The notes below the pieces were generated by a model that saw only the letters and a program-made list of their open reading frames with translations, searched no databases and was not told the DNA's origin. The translations under genes and the position numbers were made by a program. A DNA stretch of 34,665 bases from Desulfobacterales bacterium (GTDB lineage: Bacteria > Desulfobacterota > Desulfobacteria > Desulfobacterales > SURF-7): assembly GCA_028277765.1 (NCBI GenBank), contig JANQFQ010000034.1:1-34665 (forward strand). Reading direction: 5' to 3'. Below, in pieces: positions 14,625-23,646 of the stretch; the first letter of the stretch is position 1; every line of letters starts with the position of its first letter.

Positions 14625-16553
14625 TTACTTATCTTCTTTAACCTCTTCAAAATCAGCATCAACAACATCATCATCTTTTGGAGATGCTTCAGCCTGTGGC
14701 CCTGCCCCGGCATCCGGTCCAGGACCGCCCTGTTGTGCGCCATCCTGTGAAGCCTGTTGATACATGACCTCAGCAATCTTGTGAGACGCCTGGGTTAGTT
14801 CTTCGCTAAGCTGTTTGATTCTTTCAGTATCATCCCCTTCCATGGCTGTTTTCAGCTGACTGATGATGTTTTCAATATTTGATATTGTTTCAGCATCAAG
14901 CTTGTCTCCAAGTTCTTTGATCGATTTTTCTGTCTGGTAAACAAGCGCGTCAGCTGTATTGCGGGCGTCAACAGCCTCTTTTTTCTTTTTATCCTCTTCA
15001 GCATGAAGCTCCGCGTCTTTGATGAGATTATCGATTTCTTCCTGTGATAAGCCGGAAGAGGCAGTGATCTGGATAGACTGCTCTTTGCCGGTAGCCTGGT
15101 CCTTAGCCGAGACATTAACGATACCGTTCGCGTCAATATCAAAAGTAACCTCTATCTGGGGCATTCCCCTTGGCGCCGGTGGTATGCCGACAAGCTCAAA
15201 ACGGCCGAGGGTCTTGTTGCCTGCAGCCATCTCCCGTTCTCCTTGAAGCACATGGATGGAGACGGCTGGCTGGTTGTCCGCAGCTGTAGAAAATATCTGG
15301 CTTTTCTTTGTGGGTATGGTTGTGTTTTTTTCTATAAGCCGGGTCATAACACTGCCCAGGGTTTCTATGCCGAGAGAAAGGGGCGTGACGTCCAGGAGAA
15401 GGACATCTTTGACATCTCCTTTTAATACACCACCTTGTATGGCTGCGCCGATGGCAACAACTTCATCAGGGTTGACCCCCTTATGGGGCTCTTTGCCGAA
15501 TATTTTCTTTAATCGTTCCTGTACGGCCGGCATACGGGTCATACCGCCTACAAGCACGACTTCGTTAATTTCATTAGTGCTCATGCCGGAATCCTTCATG
15601 GCCTGACGGCAGGGTGTTTCCAGTTTATCAAGAAGGTCGTTAATCAGGGATTCAAGTTTTGCCCTGGTTATTTTAATATCCAGATGTTTGGGGCCCTGTT
15701 CATCAGCTGTAATAAATGGGAGATTAACATTGGTTTCCATGGATGTAGAGAGTTCCATTTTTGCTTTTTCAGCTCCCTCTTTCAGGCGTTGAAGAGCCAT
15801 CTTATCGCTTCGCAAATCAATACCCTGGTCTTTTTTAAACTCATCCGCGAGGTAGTCTATGAGACGGAGATCAAAATCTTCGCCTCCAAGATGGGTATCG
15901 CCGTTTGTGGCTTTTACTTCAAAAACACCTTCACCGATTTCAAGTATGGATATGTCAAAAGTTCCGCCCCCAAGGTCGAATACAGCTATTTTTTCTTCAG
16001 CTTTTTTGTCAAGTCCGTAAGCGAGTGACGCTGCCGTTGGTTCATTTATAATTCTTAAAACATTCAGACCGGCAATTTTTCCGGCATCTTTAGTTGCCTG
16101 CCGCTGGCTGTCATTAAAATAAGCTGGTACTGTGACGACGGCGTCTGTAACCTTCTCTCCAAGATATTCTTCAGCGGTCTTTTTGATGTTCGAGAGTATA
16201 AAAGATGAAATTTCAGCGGGACTGTGCTGTTTCCCCTGTATGCTTATTCTGATATCCCCGTTACCCGCCTCTTCGATCTTATAAGGGAGTATGTTTATAT
16301 CATTCTGTACTTCAGCAGATTTATACTTGCGGCCGATAAGCCTTTTTACGCCAAAGACGGTATTCTCAGGGTTTGTGATCGCCTGCCTTTTAGCAATTTG
16401 GCCGACCAGCCTTTCTCCGCTGTCTGAAACAGCTACTATGGACGGGGTTGTGCGGCCACCTTCGGGATTTGGAATAACTTTTGCCTCACCCCCCTCCATG
16501 ACAGCTACGCATGAGTTTGTTGTCCCCAGATCGATACCGATAACTTTTCCCAT
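14625..16553 (-). CDS. dnaK: Chaperone DnaK (Hsp70)
   Basis: ATP-driven folding chaperone working with GrpE and DnaJ. The 642-aa sequence has the full set: [70 protein letters not shown], the linker region [18 protein letters not shown], then the substrate-binding domain and lid. The C terminus ends in an acidic, Gly/Gln-rich tail with EEVKEDK. Ribosome binding site AAGGAGG directly upstream. It is 49 nt downstream of grpE in one operon; dnaJ does not follow and is not in the window. Confidence 0.98.
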   Translation of the reverse strand: MGKVIGIDLGTTNSCVAVMEGGEAKVIPNPEGGRTTPSIVAVSDSGERLVGQIAKRQAITNPENTVFGVKRLIGRKYKSAEVQNDINILPYKIEEAGNGDIRISIQGKQHSPAEISSFILSNIKKTAEEYLGEKVTDAVVTVPAYFNDSQRQATKDAGKIAGLNVLRIINEPTAASLAYGLDKKAEEKIAVFDLGGGTFDISILEIGEGVFEVKATNGDTHLGGEDFDLRLIDYLADEFKKDQGIDLRSDKMALQRLKEGAEKAKMELSTSMETNVNLPFITADEQGPKHLDIKITRAKLESLINDLLDKLETPCRQAMKDSGMSTNEINEVVLVGGMTRMPAVQERLKKIFGKEPHKGVNPDEVVAIGAAIQGGVLKGDVKDVLLLDVTPLSLGIETLGSVMTRLIEKNTTIPTKKSQIFSTAADNQPAVSIHVLQGEREMAAGNKTLGRFELVGIPPAPRGMPQIEVTFDIDANGIVNVSAKDQATGKEQSIQITASSGLSQEEIDNLIKDAELHAEEDKKKKEAVDARNTADALVYQTEKSIKELGDKLDAETISNIENIISQLKTAMEGDDTERIKQLSEELTQASHKIAEVMYQQASQDGAQQGGPGPDAGAGPQAEASPKDDDVVDADFEEVKEDK

Positions 16554-16602
16554 TTGTTTTCCTCCTTAACTTGAGTGCTTAGACACGTATTTTAATTCTG
16601 TT

Positions 16603-17226
16603 TTATTCTTCTATATCGCTTTTATCTTTATTTTTATCGGATTTGGATTTAGAGACAATGACCATGGCAGGCCTCAGAAGCCTATCGTGTATGGTGTATC
16701 CTTTTTGAAGTTCTTTGATGACTGTTCCATCAGGAAAACGGTCATTTTCTTCCTGCATGACAGCCTGGTGAAAAACCGGATCAAAGGGTTTTTCAACAGC
16801 ATCAATCTGCGTCACGCTGAATTTTGTAAAAATACTAGATATTTCTCTAAGGGTCATTTGGACACCTTCTACAATACCACCTTCTGCCTGGGATCCATTT
16901 TCCGAGGAATTGATAGCTCTTTCAAGGTTGTCAACCACTGAAAGGAGTTCAGTGATCAAGGCCTCGTTAGCATATTTTCTGAAATCTTCCATATCTCTGG
17001 AAGACCGTTTTTTATAATTTTCAAACTCAGCCGATACTCTCAGGACGCGGTCATAATTCTCTTTTGCTTCCTCTTCTGCTTTTTCAAGCTTGGTTTCCAG
17101 GTCCTTGAGAGCAGTATCAGGCTGTCCTTTTTTTCTTTTTTTTGTGCTTTTATCCTTAGGTTTTTCTGATTTTTTGTTGTCTTCCTCTTTTACAGGAATT
17201 TTTTTCTCTTTTTTCTTTGCAGTCAA
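16603..17226 (-). CDS. grpE: Nucleotide exchange factor GrpE
   Basis: GrpE releases ADP from DnaK. The 207-aa protein begins with a long Lys/Glu-rich disordered part (about 1-50), then a coiled coil (LETKLEKAEEEAKENYDRVL), the RVSAEFENYKKR family motif, and the C-terminal beta domain with VEKPFDPVFHQAV and VIKELQKGYTIHDRLLRPAMV. It heads the grpE-dnaK operon. No hrcA lies upstream and no full CIRCE operator is visible; TTGACA sequences near 17380 on the minus strand may supply a sigma-70 promoter. Confidence 0.96.
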   Translation of the reverse strand: MTAKKKEKKIPVKEEDNKKSEKPKDKSTKKRKKGQPDTALKDLETKLEKAEEEAKENYDRVLRVSAEFENYKKRSSRDMEDFRKYANEALITELLSVVDNLERAINSSENGSQAEGGIVEGVQMTLREISSIFTKFSVTQIDAVEKPFDPVFHQAVMQEENDRFPDGTVIKELQKGYTIHDRLLRPAMVIVSKSKSDKNKDKSDIEE

Positions 17227-17435
17227 TTTAATCTCCTGATATTTTTACACTTTATTGATGGGCTGCCAGCTAAGGTTCTTTGTAATCGATGGATTTATGA
17301 TCTCCTTAAAGAAGATTCCAGCTGTCTAAACCTGATAAAATGTATAATTTTAATGAAAAATAATACCTGATGTGTCAATGTCAAGTAGGATGGTAATATT
17401 AATATCAATAATTATTATTAAGTAAAAAGAAGTGG

Positions 17436-17688
17436 CCTGGTTGTGCACTTTCCGTCGAGCCTTTCCGGACAAACGCGATCTATTATATGGCCGGGATCAA
17501 TCCACGACACAGACCGCATCACTTATCGCTGCTTCCTTCCGGACCTGACGAGGTTCGTGAGCATCTGTTGCGCGGTGACCGACCTCAATGTCACGCGTTT
17601 CTGGCAAGGCCCTAAAGATAGAATTCAGCCCCGCATAAGCGGATTTCGGGAAAAGGGCACCGCTAACTCCCCGCCTAGCACAACCAGG
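17436..17688 (-). ncRNA. ffs: Signal recognition particle RNA, long form with Alu domain
   Basis: The SRP domain IV core is present in reverse complement (GTCAGGTCCGGAAGGAAGCA, about 17530-17549). The 5' part reads GTGCTAGGCGGGGAGTTAGC and GGTGCCCT, the Alu-domain sequence of Bacillus-type scRNA. The two ends pair over 11 bp: CCTGGTTGTGC with GCACAACCAGG (17678-17688 and 17436-17446). The total of about 253 nt matches the long bacterial form rather than the 114-nt E. coli 4.5S form. It guides membrane proteins to the Sec machinery with Ffh. Confidence 0.93.
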
Positions 17689-17695
17689 TTAAAGG

Positions 17696-17724
17696 TTTAT
17701 AAGCCCAATTTATTATATTTTCAA
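17696..17724 (-). promoter_or_regulatory. Promoter of the SRP RNA
   Basis: On the minus strand TTGAAA (17724-17719), a 17-bp spacer and TATAAA (17701-17696), ending 7 nt before the first base of the predicted RNA. Confidence 0.7.
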
Positions 17725-17861
17725 GAGAAAAAGGAGACTGTTTTTATTGACTTCACCAGGATGCTGGCATAGTTACATAATCTAAATTACAATATGCGAT
17801 AAATTGGTGAAAACAATATTTATTTTAATGTTTTTTTAACTTTTCGGACCACTGAAAAATT

Positions 17862-19325
17862 TTGGAAAATAAAGATTTTAAAAGCAATAGATTCCTGGAA
17901 ACCGTAGAGAAGACCATTGTGAAACACGATATGTTTCATAGGGGGGAGCGTGTGCTGGCAGCAGTATCTGGAGGACCGGATTCCATGGCAATGCTGCATG
18001 TACTGATCGCTCTTATTCCGAGGTTTTCATTTTCCCTGGGAATTGCTCACCTGAATCATTCATTAAGGGGTGAGGATTCAGATAATGACGCTGCTTTTGT
18101 CGCGTCCAGGGCGGAGAGACTGGGGCTTCAGGTCTATCTGGCAAAGGAAAATGTAAAGGCGTACCAAAAGGAAAACAGGCTTTCTCTTGAAGACGCTGCC
18201 AGACAGGTACGTTATAACTATTTGTTTAATACAGCCCGGGAACATGGATATACAAAGATAGCCCTCGGCCATACCAGGAATGACAATGCTGAACTGGTCC
18301 TGATGAATCTTATCAGGGGAAGCGGTAAAACAGGACTGGCAGGTATACCCCCTGTAAGAGGCCAAATGATCATCCGTCCGATTCTTGGTGTTTCAAGAGC
18401 CGAAGTAATTGAATTTCTAGACAATAATGGGCTAGCGTATGTTTCTGACAGGTCTAATGAGGATATCAATTTTCTCCGGAACAGGGTGAGGCATGAGTTA
18501 ATCCCTTTATTAAACAAAGAATACAGTCCAAATATTATTAACACTCTTGACCGGACAGCAGCCATACTGCGAGAAGATGACATCTGGTCTGAAGACACGG
18601 TCAGACCGTTATTTGAAAAAATGATTATTAACAAATCCGAAAACAAGATCACCCTTTCAGTACAGGATCTGAAAGCGGTTCATCCAGCTACTGGACGACG
18701 AATTGTCAGAATGGGGATAAGGAGCGTAAAAGGAGATTTACGGCGGATTACTTTTTCGCATGTTGATTCGGTTATCAGCCTGATGGAAAACAAGTCTCCT
18801 TCAGGGCGCCTTGACCTCCCAGACAGGATAAGGGCGGGAATACGTGGTGAGGCGCTTTATTTCGAGAAAAAGGATATGCCGCTCAGGCTATCTCCTGATG
18901 ACGAAGATTGGGAATCGCCTGTTTTCGAATATACGGTTTTACCCTCGGGTTTTACGGATGAAACTCTTTTTATCAAGGAAACCGGTTACACCATGAGGTT
19001 TTTAAAAGCAGGGGATATGTCTCTGGATGATATTAGGGGGGGCGGCAATGATGTCGCTTTTATTGATATGGACAGGATAAGTTTCCCGCTTGTGATTCGA
19101 AACTGCAGGTCGGGGGATCGATTTACCCCCCTCGGCATGTCGGGTTCGCAGAAAGTCAGCCGATTTTTTATAAATAAGAGGATCCCCAAGGCTCAGAGGG
19201 TGCACTGCCCGGTACTGATCTCCGGGGATCAGATTATATGGGTTGCGGGTTACAGGATCGCTGAACCGGTTAAGGTGACGCCTTCAACTATTAACATTAT
19301 GAAAGTGGAACTTTTACTTGCCTAA
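17862..19325 (+). CDS. tilS: tRNA(Ile)-lysidine synthase
   Basis: TilS converts C34 of the CAT-anticodon tRNA-Ile to lysidine, so it reads AUA. The N-type ATP-PPase loop is AAVSGGPDSMAML; IAHLNHSLRGEDSDND and HTRNDNAELVLMNLIRGSG follow as in the family, with a C-terminal TilS substrate-binding domain (RFTPLGMSGSQKVSRFFINKR split: RFTPLGM and KVSRFFINK). The start is TTG 17862, needed to leave about 20 residues before the PP-loop; its ribosome binding site is poor. The gene is followed by ftsH 122 nt later, a common pairing. Confidence 0.95.
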   Translation: MENKDFKSNRFLETVEKTIVKHDMFHRGERVLAAVSGGPDSMAMLHVLIALIPRFSFSLGIAHLNHSLRGEDSDNDAAFVASRAERLGLQVYLAKENVKAYQKENRLSLEDAARQVRYNYLFNTAREHGYTKIALGHTRNDNAELVLMNLIRGSGKTGLAGIPPVRGQMIIRPILGVSRAEVIEFLDNNGLAYVSDRSNEDINFLRNRVRHELIPLLNKEYSPNIINTLDRTAAILREDDIWSEDTVRPLFEKMIINKSENKITLSVQDLKAVHPATGRRIVRMGIRSVKGDLRRITFSHVDSVISLMENKSPSGRLDLPDRIRAGIRGEALYFEKKDMPLRLSPDDEDWESPVFEYTVLPSGFTDETLFIKETGYTMRFLKAGDMSLDDIRGGGNDVAFIDMDRISFPLVIRNCRSGDRFTPLGMSGSQKVSRFFINKRIPKAQRVHCPVLISGDQIIWVAGYRIAEPVKVTPSTINIMKVELLLA

Positions 19326-19447
19326 TATGGAATTATGTTTATTATTAATCAGGCAGTTTGTGAAAACGTCCCTTTTATTAGATTTCAGCATCAGATTCAC
19401 TTTTAAGTGATTGAATTGTTTTTTTACAACAGTGGAGGAAATGGCTA

Positions 19448-21334
19448 TTGAATACGTTTTATAAAAATCTGGCTTTATGGCTGATTATTTTAATTATGAT
19501 GCTATCGCTGATCAATCTTTTTAACAAACAGCACCAGCTTCAAACAGAGAAAAACTATTCGGATTTTCTCGCTATGGTTGAGCATGGCCATGTCACGGAG
19601 GTTGAAATACAGGGTCAGAATATTGAAGCGTCATGTAAAGACGGCAGTAAGATAAAGGTTTTTGCCCCTCAGGATGATGATTTGATAAGGCTTCTTAAGG
19701 AGAAAGGCGTTAAAATCCGTGCCAAGCAGATCGCAAGTACACCATGGTATTATATGCTGTTTCACAGCATCTTTCCGGTATTACTGCTTATCGGTGTCTG
19801 GATCTTCTTTATGCGTCAGATGCAGAGCGGAGGGGGGAAAGCACTATCCTTTGGTAAAAGTCGGGCCCGGCTTCTTAATGAACAGGAGGATAAAATTACT
19901 TTTGAAGATGTAGCGGGAGTTGACGAAGCCAAGGAAGAACTTGGGGAGATCATCGAATTTCTAAAGGATCCAGGGAAGTTTACAAAGCTGGGGGGGCGGA
20001 TACCAAAAGGCGTACTTCTTGTGGGATCACCAGGAACAGGGAAAACACTCCTGGCCAGAGCTGTTGCCGGCGAGGCAGATGTCCCTTTTTTCAGCATCAG
20101 CGGTTCTGACTTTGTTGAGATGTTTGTCGGTGTCGGTGCTTCGCGTGTCAGGGATCTTTTTATCCAAGGGAAGAAAAACGCTCCATGTATTATTTTTATT
20201 GACGAGATTGATGCGGTTGGTCGACATCGCGGGGCTGGCCTTGGGGGCGGGCACGATGAAAGGGAACAGACCCTAAACCAGCTCTTGGTTGAAATGGACG
20301 GATTTGAATCAAACGAAGGTGTTATACTGATATCCGCTACAAACAGGCCTGATGTCCTTGATCCGGCGCTTTTACGGCCGGGTCGGTTTGACCGTCAGGT
20401 TGTGGTTCCAATGCCTGATATAAAAGGGCGCGAAGAGATCCTGAGAGTCCATATGAAAAAAACACCGATTGATTCTGATGTAGATCCTGTCATACTGGCA
20501 AAAGGGACACCTGGTTTTTCCGGTGCGGATCTTGAAAACCTTGTTAATGAGGCTGCTCTTCTCGCTGCGAAGCGTGATAAGGAAAAGCTTCAAATGGAAG
20601 ATTTTGATGAATCAAAAGATAAGGTTTACATGGGGCTGGAGAGGAAATCAAAAGTGATCAGTGAAGAGGAGAAAAAGGTTACTGCATACCACGAGGGCGG
20701 GCATGCACTTGTGGCGCGGTTTTTACCAGGGACTGACGCGGTTAACAAGGTTACGATAATACCGCGGGGACGTGCCCTCGGCATTACCTGGTACCTGCCA
20801 GATGAAAGTGATTTCAGATACAAGGACCAGCTTGAGAGCAGGCTGTCGGTCGCCCTTGGCGGAAGAGTTGCGGAGGAACTTATTTTCAGCAGAATTAGTA
20901 CTGGCGCGGCAAGTGATATAAAACAGGCCACGGATTTAGCCCAGAACATGGTACGCAGCTGGGGTATGAGTGAAGAACTCGGGCCTCTTTCCTACGCAAA
21001 GGATGATGACCAGATTTTTCTCGGCAGAGAGATAGCGCAGCGCAGGGATTACTCTGATGAGACAGCTAAAAAGATTGACGAAGAGATAAAAAGGCTGATC
21101 AATGAGAGCCACGCCCGGGCAAAACAAGTACTCGAAGAGAATATGGATGTACTCCATAAACTCTCGGAAGTTCTCCTTGAAAAAGAGACAGTGCTCGGGC
21201 CTGAACTTGACAAAATCATCCTTTCAATGAAGCCGGGCTATATATTCCCTTCACACCATCCTAAGGGCGATGAAGGCACCGGAGATAAAGAGGCTGAGCC
21301 GAAATCGGAGGATGGGGATGAGGAAACAACGTGA
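19448..21334 (+). CDS. ftsH: ATP-dependent zinc metalloprotease FtsH
   Basis: Membrane-anchored AAA+ protease that degrades damaged membrane and regulatory proteins. TM1 (about 7-26), a periplasmic part, TM2 (about 98-120), Walker A GSPGTGKT, Walker [16 protein letters not shown], second region of homology RPGRFDRQV, zinc site [12 protein letters not shown], and the family [16 protein letters not shown] block. Start TTG 19448 lies 9 nt after GGAGG (19434-19438); an ATG at 19441 is out of frame and gives only seven codons. The C-terminal tail is acidic, and its last residues and stop codon lie in a repeat shared with folP (see findings). Confidence 0.97.
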   Translation: MNTFYKNLALWLIILIMMLSLINLFNKQHQLQTEKNYSDFLAMVEHGHVTEVEIQGQNIEASCKDGSKIKVFAPQDDDLIRLLKEKGVKIRAKQIASTPWYYMLFHSIFPVLLLIGVWIFFMRQMQSGGGKALSFGKSRARLLNEQEDKITFEDVAGVDEAKEELGEIIEFLKDPGKFTKLGGRIPKGVLLVGSPGTGKTLLARAVAGEADVPFFSISGSDFVEMFVGVGASRVRDLFIQGKKNAPCIIFIDEIDAVGRHRGAGLGGGHDEREQTLNQLLVEMDGFESNEGVILISATNRPDVLDPALLRPGRFDRQVVVPMPDIKGREEILRVHMKKTPIDSDVDPVILAKGTPGFSGADLENLVNEAALLAAKRDKEKLQMEDFDESKDKVYMGLERKSKVISEEEKKVTAYHEGGHALVARFLPGTDAVNKVTIIPRGRALGITWYLPDESDFRYKDQLESRLSVALGGRVAEELIFSRISTGAASDIKQATDLAQNMVRSWGMSEELGPLSYAKDDDQIFLGREIAQRRDYSDETAKKIDEEIKRLINESHARAKQVLEENMDVLHKLSEVLLEKETVLGPELDKIILSMKPGYIFPSHHPKGDEGTGDKEAEPKSEDGDEETT

Positions 21335-21418
21335 ATTAACAAGGATGAACAGGATGTATAGGATGCTTTTTTCTCCTGTCCATCCTGTGTATCCTTATTA
21401 AAGTAATTAAGAATGACC
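21323..21418. repeat. AGGAT-nonamer palindrome, copy A
   Basis: The left arm repeats AGGAT every 9 nt (AAGGATGAACAGGATGTAT then AGGATG); the right arm repeats ATCCT or TCCTG every 9 nt, ending ATCCTTATT. The copy begins with GAAACAACGTGAATTAAC, shared with copies B and C, and its TGA is the stop of ftsH. Confidence 0.75.
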
Positions 21419-21476
21419 AATAAGAGTATGTAAGGTTTAGCCTTTGGGACTTCTTGTATCATAAATAACTAATTTT

Positions 21477-21526
21477 GTAGGTTGGGTTAAGGTGTTCAAC
21501 CCAACATAGGCATGTCGGCAACCTAC
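21477..21526. repeat. GTAGGTTGGGTT palindrome
   Basis: GTTGGGTT (21481-21488) pairs with AACCCAAC (21498-21505); overlapping outer arms GTAGGTTG (21477-21484) and CAACCTAC (21519-21526) give an alternative fold. This resembles a widely dispersed bacterial intergenic repeat. It lies between copies A and B in the ftsH-folP gap; no gene is present in 21335-21654. Confidence 0.6.
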
Positions 21527-21532
21527 GATTCT

Positions 21533-21630
21533 GAGAACAACGTGAATTAACAAGGATGTACAGGATATATAGGATGCTTTTTTTTATCCTGACCATCCTG
21601 TCTATCCTTGTTAAAACAATTAAAAATGAC
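21533..21630. repeat. AGGAT-nonamer palindrome, copy B
   Basis: Same layout as copy A: GAGAACAACGTGAATTAAC, left arm with AGGAT every 9 nt, T-rich centre, right arm with ATCCT every 9 nt, then TTAAAACAATTAAAAATGAC. Unlike A and C, it is not at the end of a gene. Confidence 0.75.
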
Positions 21631-21657
21631 TGAGTGCTGAGGGGAAAACAGTAGGTG

Positions 21658-22539
21658 ATGAGGAAGCTATATACAATCGAATGCCCCAGGCATACCCTTG
21701 AGTTGGGAAGGAAAACTTGTATTATGGGTGTCCTGAATGTAACGCCTGACTCTTTTTCAGACGGAGGGAAGTTTTTCGAGCCTGAAACGGCGGTTGCTCA
21801 TGCAGAAAGGATGATTAATGAAGGGGCTGATATTATTGATATCGGTGGCGAATCCACGCGGCCTTATTCAGAACCTGTGCCAGCTGAAGAAGAGACAGCC
21901 CGGGTTGTGCCTGTTATTGAACATCTAGCTGAAACCATCAATGTGCCTATCTCTATAGATACGACAAAAGCTGAAGTGGCCAGGCGGGCGATTAACGCAG
22001 GTGCATCAATAATTAATGATGTAAGCGCACTGCGATTCGATCCTGAGATGGCTGGTGCTGCGGCGGAACTGGGTGTTCCCGTGATCCTTATGCACATGAA
22101 GGGGAACCCAAAGACGATGCAGGTCGCTCCAGAATATAAAGACGTTATTATGGAAATTATCAGCTTCATAGAAAATGCCATCATTCTTGCAGAGAAAAAC
22201 GGCATTCAAAAAGAAAAAATCATTGTTGACCCAGGGATAGGTTTTGGAAAGACATTTGAGCACAATTTAATCCTATTAAAGAAATTAAACGAATTTATAA
22301 CACTTGATATGCCTATCTTAGTAGGGCCTTCAAGAAAGGCCTTTATCAGGAACATTCTGAAAGAAAACGATGAAGATGAGGTCCATGCTGATTCTCCCGT
22401 GGTTGAGGCTGGCACACAGGCTGCGATCGCTGCTGCTGTACTTAATGGTGCCCATATGGTAAGGGTTCATGATGTTGCCGGCACCCGTGTGACTTTGAAG
22501 GTGGTTGATGCGGTTATAAATGCAGGAGAAACAACGTGA
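21658..22539 (+). CDS. folP: Dihydropteroate synthase
   Basis: Joins pABA to pterin pyrophosphate in folate synthesis; the target of sulfonamides. TIM-barrel motifs: IMGVLNVTPDSFSDGG, DIIDIGGESTRPYSEPV, ISIDTTKAEVA, INDVSALRFD, VILMHMKGNPKTMQ, DPGIGFGKTFEHN, VGPSRKAF and the terminal RVHDV. ATG 21658 or the GTG at 21655 are both possible starts; GAGGGG (21639-21644) precedes them. The last residues ETT and the stop lie inside repeat copy C. ftsH upstream and coaX downstream probably share a transcript. Confidence 0.96.
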   Translation: MRKLYTIECPRHTLELGRKTCIMGVLNVTPDSFSDGGKFFEPETAVAHAERMINEGADIIDIGGESTRPYSEPVPAEEETARVVPVIEHLAETINVPISIDTTKAEVARRAINAGASIINDVSALRFDPEMAGAAAELGVPVILMHMKGNPKTMQVAPEYKDVIMEIISFIENAIILAEKNGIQKEKIIVDPGIGFGKTFEHNLILLKKLNEFITLDMPILVGPSRKAFIRNILKENDEDEVHADSPVVEAGTQAAIAAAVLNGAHMVRVHDVAGTRVTLKVVDAVINAGETT

Positions 22540-22623
22540 ATTAACAAGGATGTACAGGATAAACAGGATATTTTTTTATCCTGCCCATCTTGTGTATCCT
22601 TGTTAAAATAAATAAAAATTACC
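22526..22623. repeat. AGGAT-nonamer palindrome, copy C
   Basis: Begins GAGAAACAACGTGAATTAAC at the very end of folP, giving its final codons and TGA (22537-22539). AGGAT every 9 nt in the left arm, T-rich centre, ATCCT-type units in the right arm, ending before the coaX ribosome binding site GAGGAAAAAG. Confidence 0.75.
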
Positions 22624-22635
22624 CTGAGGAAAAAG

Positions 22636-23415
22636 ATGCTTTTTGCGATTGATGTGGGCAACTCGAATATTGTTCTCGGTATTTTTGATGGTAACATCCT
22701 TGTTCATCAATGGCGTATACCCACGGTTAGGAACGTCACCGCCGATGAATTTGACGCAGTTGTAAACGACTGTTTTATTAAAAGTGGCATCGACACTTCC
22801 GGAATTGTTGGAACCGTTATTGCATCTGTGGTACCTGAAGTTAAGGCTTCCCTGGACCGGTTCATACTAAAGCGCCTTGGGCATACTCCGCACTGGATAG
22901 ACACGGCATCTTTCCCGGATATGCTGACACATTACACTGCCCCTTCAGAAGTGGGGGCTGACAGGTTTGTAAATGCTGTTGCCGCGTTCAGCAAATACAG
23001 GAAAAGCCTGATCGTCATCGATTTTGGAACGGCAACAACGTTTGATTCAATTTCAGAGAAAGGGGAGTATCTTGGCGGTGCCATAGCGCCGGGCATCATG
23101 ATTTCATCTGAGGCGCTGTTTGACCGGGCATCAAAACTACCGAGGATTGATCTGAGTGTGCCCCCGGAAAAAGCAATTGGCATTGATACTAAGAGCAGTA
23201 TGAAATCAGGCATTGTTTTTGGTTATGCCGCGCTTGTGGATGGTATGGTCCGCCGTACACGGAAAGAAATGGGCACAGAGGCCGGCGTTATCGCAACCGG
23301 GGGGCTTGCGGGAATCATGATGAACATTGCGGAAACAATTGAAAAAGTAGAACCCGACCTGACACTTGAAGGCCTTCGGATCATCGGAGAGCGCTGGCTT
23401 GATGAAGCAGGTTAG
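22636..23415 (+). CDS. coaX: Type III pantothenate kinase
   Basis: First step of CoA synthesis, phosphorylating pantothenate; the type III enzyme is unrelated to CoaA. Motifs: N-terminal FAIDVGNSNIVLG (phosphate loop), SEVGADRFVNAVAA, IVIDFGTATTFDSI and GGAIAPGIMIS, then GGLAGIM near the C terminus. Length 259 aa is standard. ATG 22636 is preceded by GAGGAAA at good spacing. The gene ends just before another palindromic repeat. Confidence 0.96.
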   Translation: MLFAIDVGNSNIVLGIFDGNILVHQWRIPTVRNVTADEFDAVVNDCFIKSGIDTSGIVGTVIASVVPEVKASLDRFILKRLGHTPHWIDTASFPDMLTHYTAPSEVGADRFVNAVAAFSKYRKSLIVIDFGTATTFDSISEKGEYLGGAIAPGIMISSEALFDRASKLPRIDLSVPPEKAIGIDTKSSMKSGIVFGYAALVDGMVRRTRKEMGTEAGVIATGGLAGIMMNIAETIEKVEPDLTLEGLRIIGERWLDEAG

Positions 23416-23430
23416 CACGGATAATTCATC

Positions 23431-23627
23431 AGTCACAGAGAGCACAGAGGATTTTATTTCTTTTAAACAATCGGGAGACAACGATTGTTTAAAAACATCC
23501 AGCCTACGGCGTTTTGGACACTTCTTGCCAAGTATGGTATGATTATCGCGAAGCGATTGAGGCCTTTTATTCCAACCGTCGTCTCCCGGTTGGGATAAAA
23601 ATAAAACCCTCTGTGCTCTCTGTGACT
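23431..23627. repeat. Large nested palindrome with CACAGAG arms
   Basis: AGTCACAGAGAGCACAGAGG (23431-23450) pairs perfectly with 23608-23627 and, after one mismatch, six more pairs follow. Inside, CAATCGGGAGACAACGATTG (23468-23487) pairs nearly completely with about 23572-23593 (AACCGTCGTCTCCCGGTT region). The centre (about 23490-23570) has a small ATCGC/GCGAT hairpin but no ORF of note. It sits between the convergent coaX and MBL genes (gap 23416-23646). Confidence 0.75.
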
Positions 23628-23646
23628 CCGTGGTAAAAAAAAAGGA

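Noticed and set aside
15019-16569. Several open frames opposite dnaK
   Set aside because: They are shadows of a highly conserved gene, with no ribosome binding sites and no protein-like composition.
16573-16581. GAGTGCTTA between grpE and dnaK as a CIRCE operator
   Set aside because: Only one half-site with a mismatch is present and no inverted partner lies 9 nt away.
17443-17772. 109-aa ORF across the SRP RNA
   Set aside because: It is fully explained by the structured RNA and its promoter.
19441-19464. ATG 19441 as ftsH start
   Set aside because: It is out of frame, gives seven codons before a stop and is too close to GGAGG.
22411-22426. TGGCACACAGGCTGCG as a sigma-54 promoter
   Set aside because: GG and GC are spaced correctly, but it lies inside the folP coding region and lacks the TTGC -12 element.
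21323-22623. Repeats near folP as a CRISPR array
   Set aside because: The copies are about 98 bp, palindromic, unevenly spaced and include coding sequence; there are no spacers and no cas genes.
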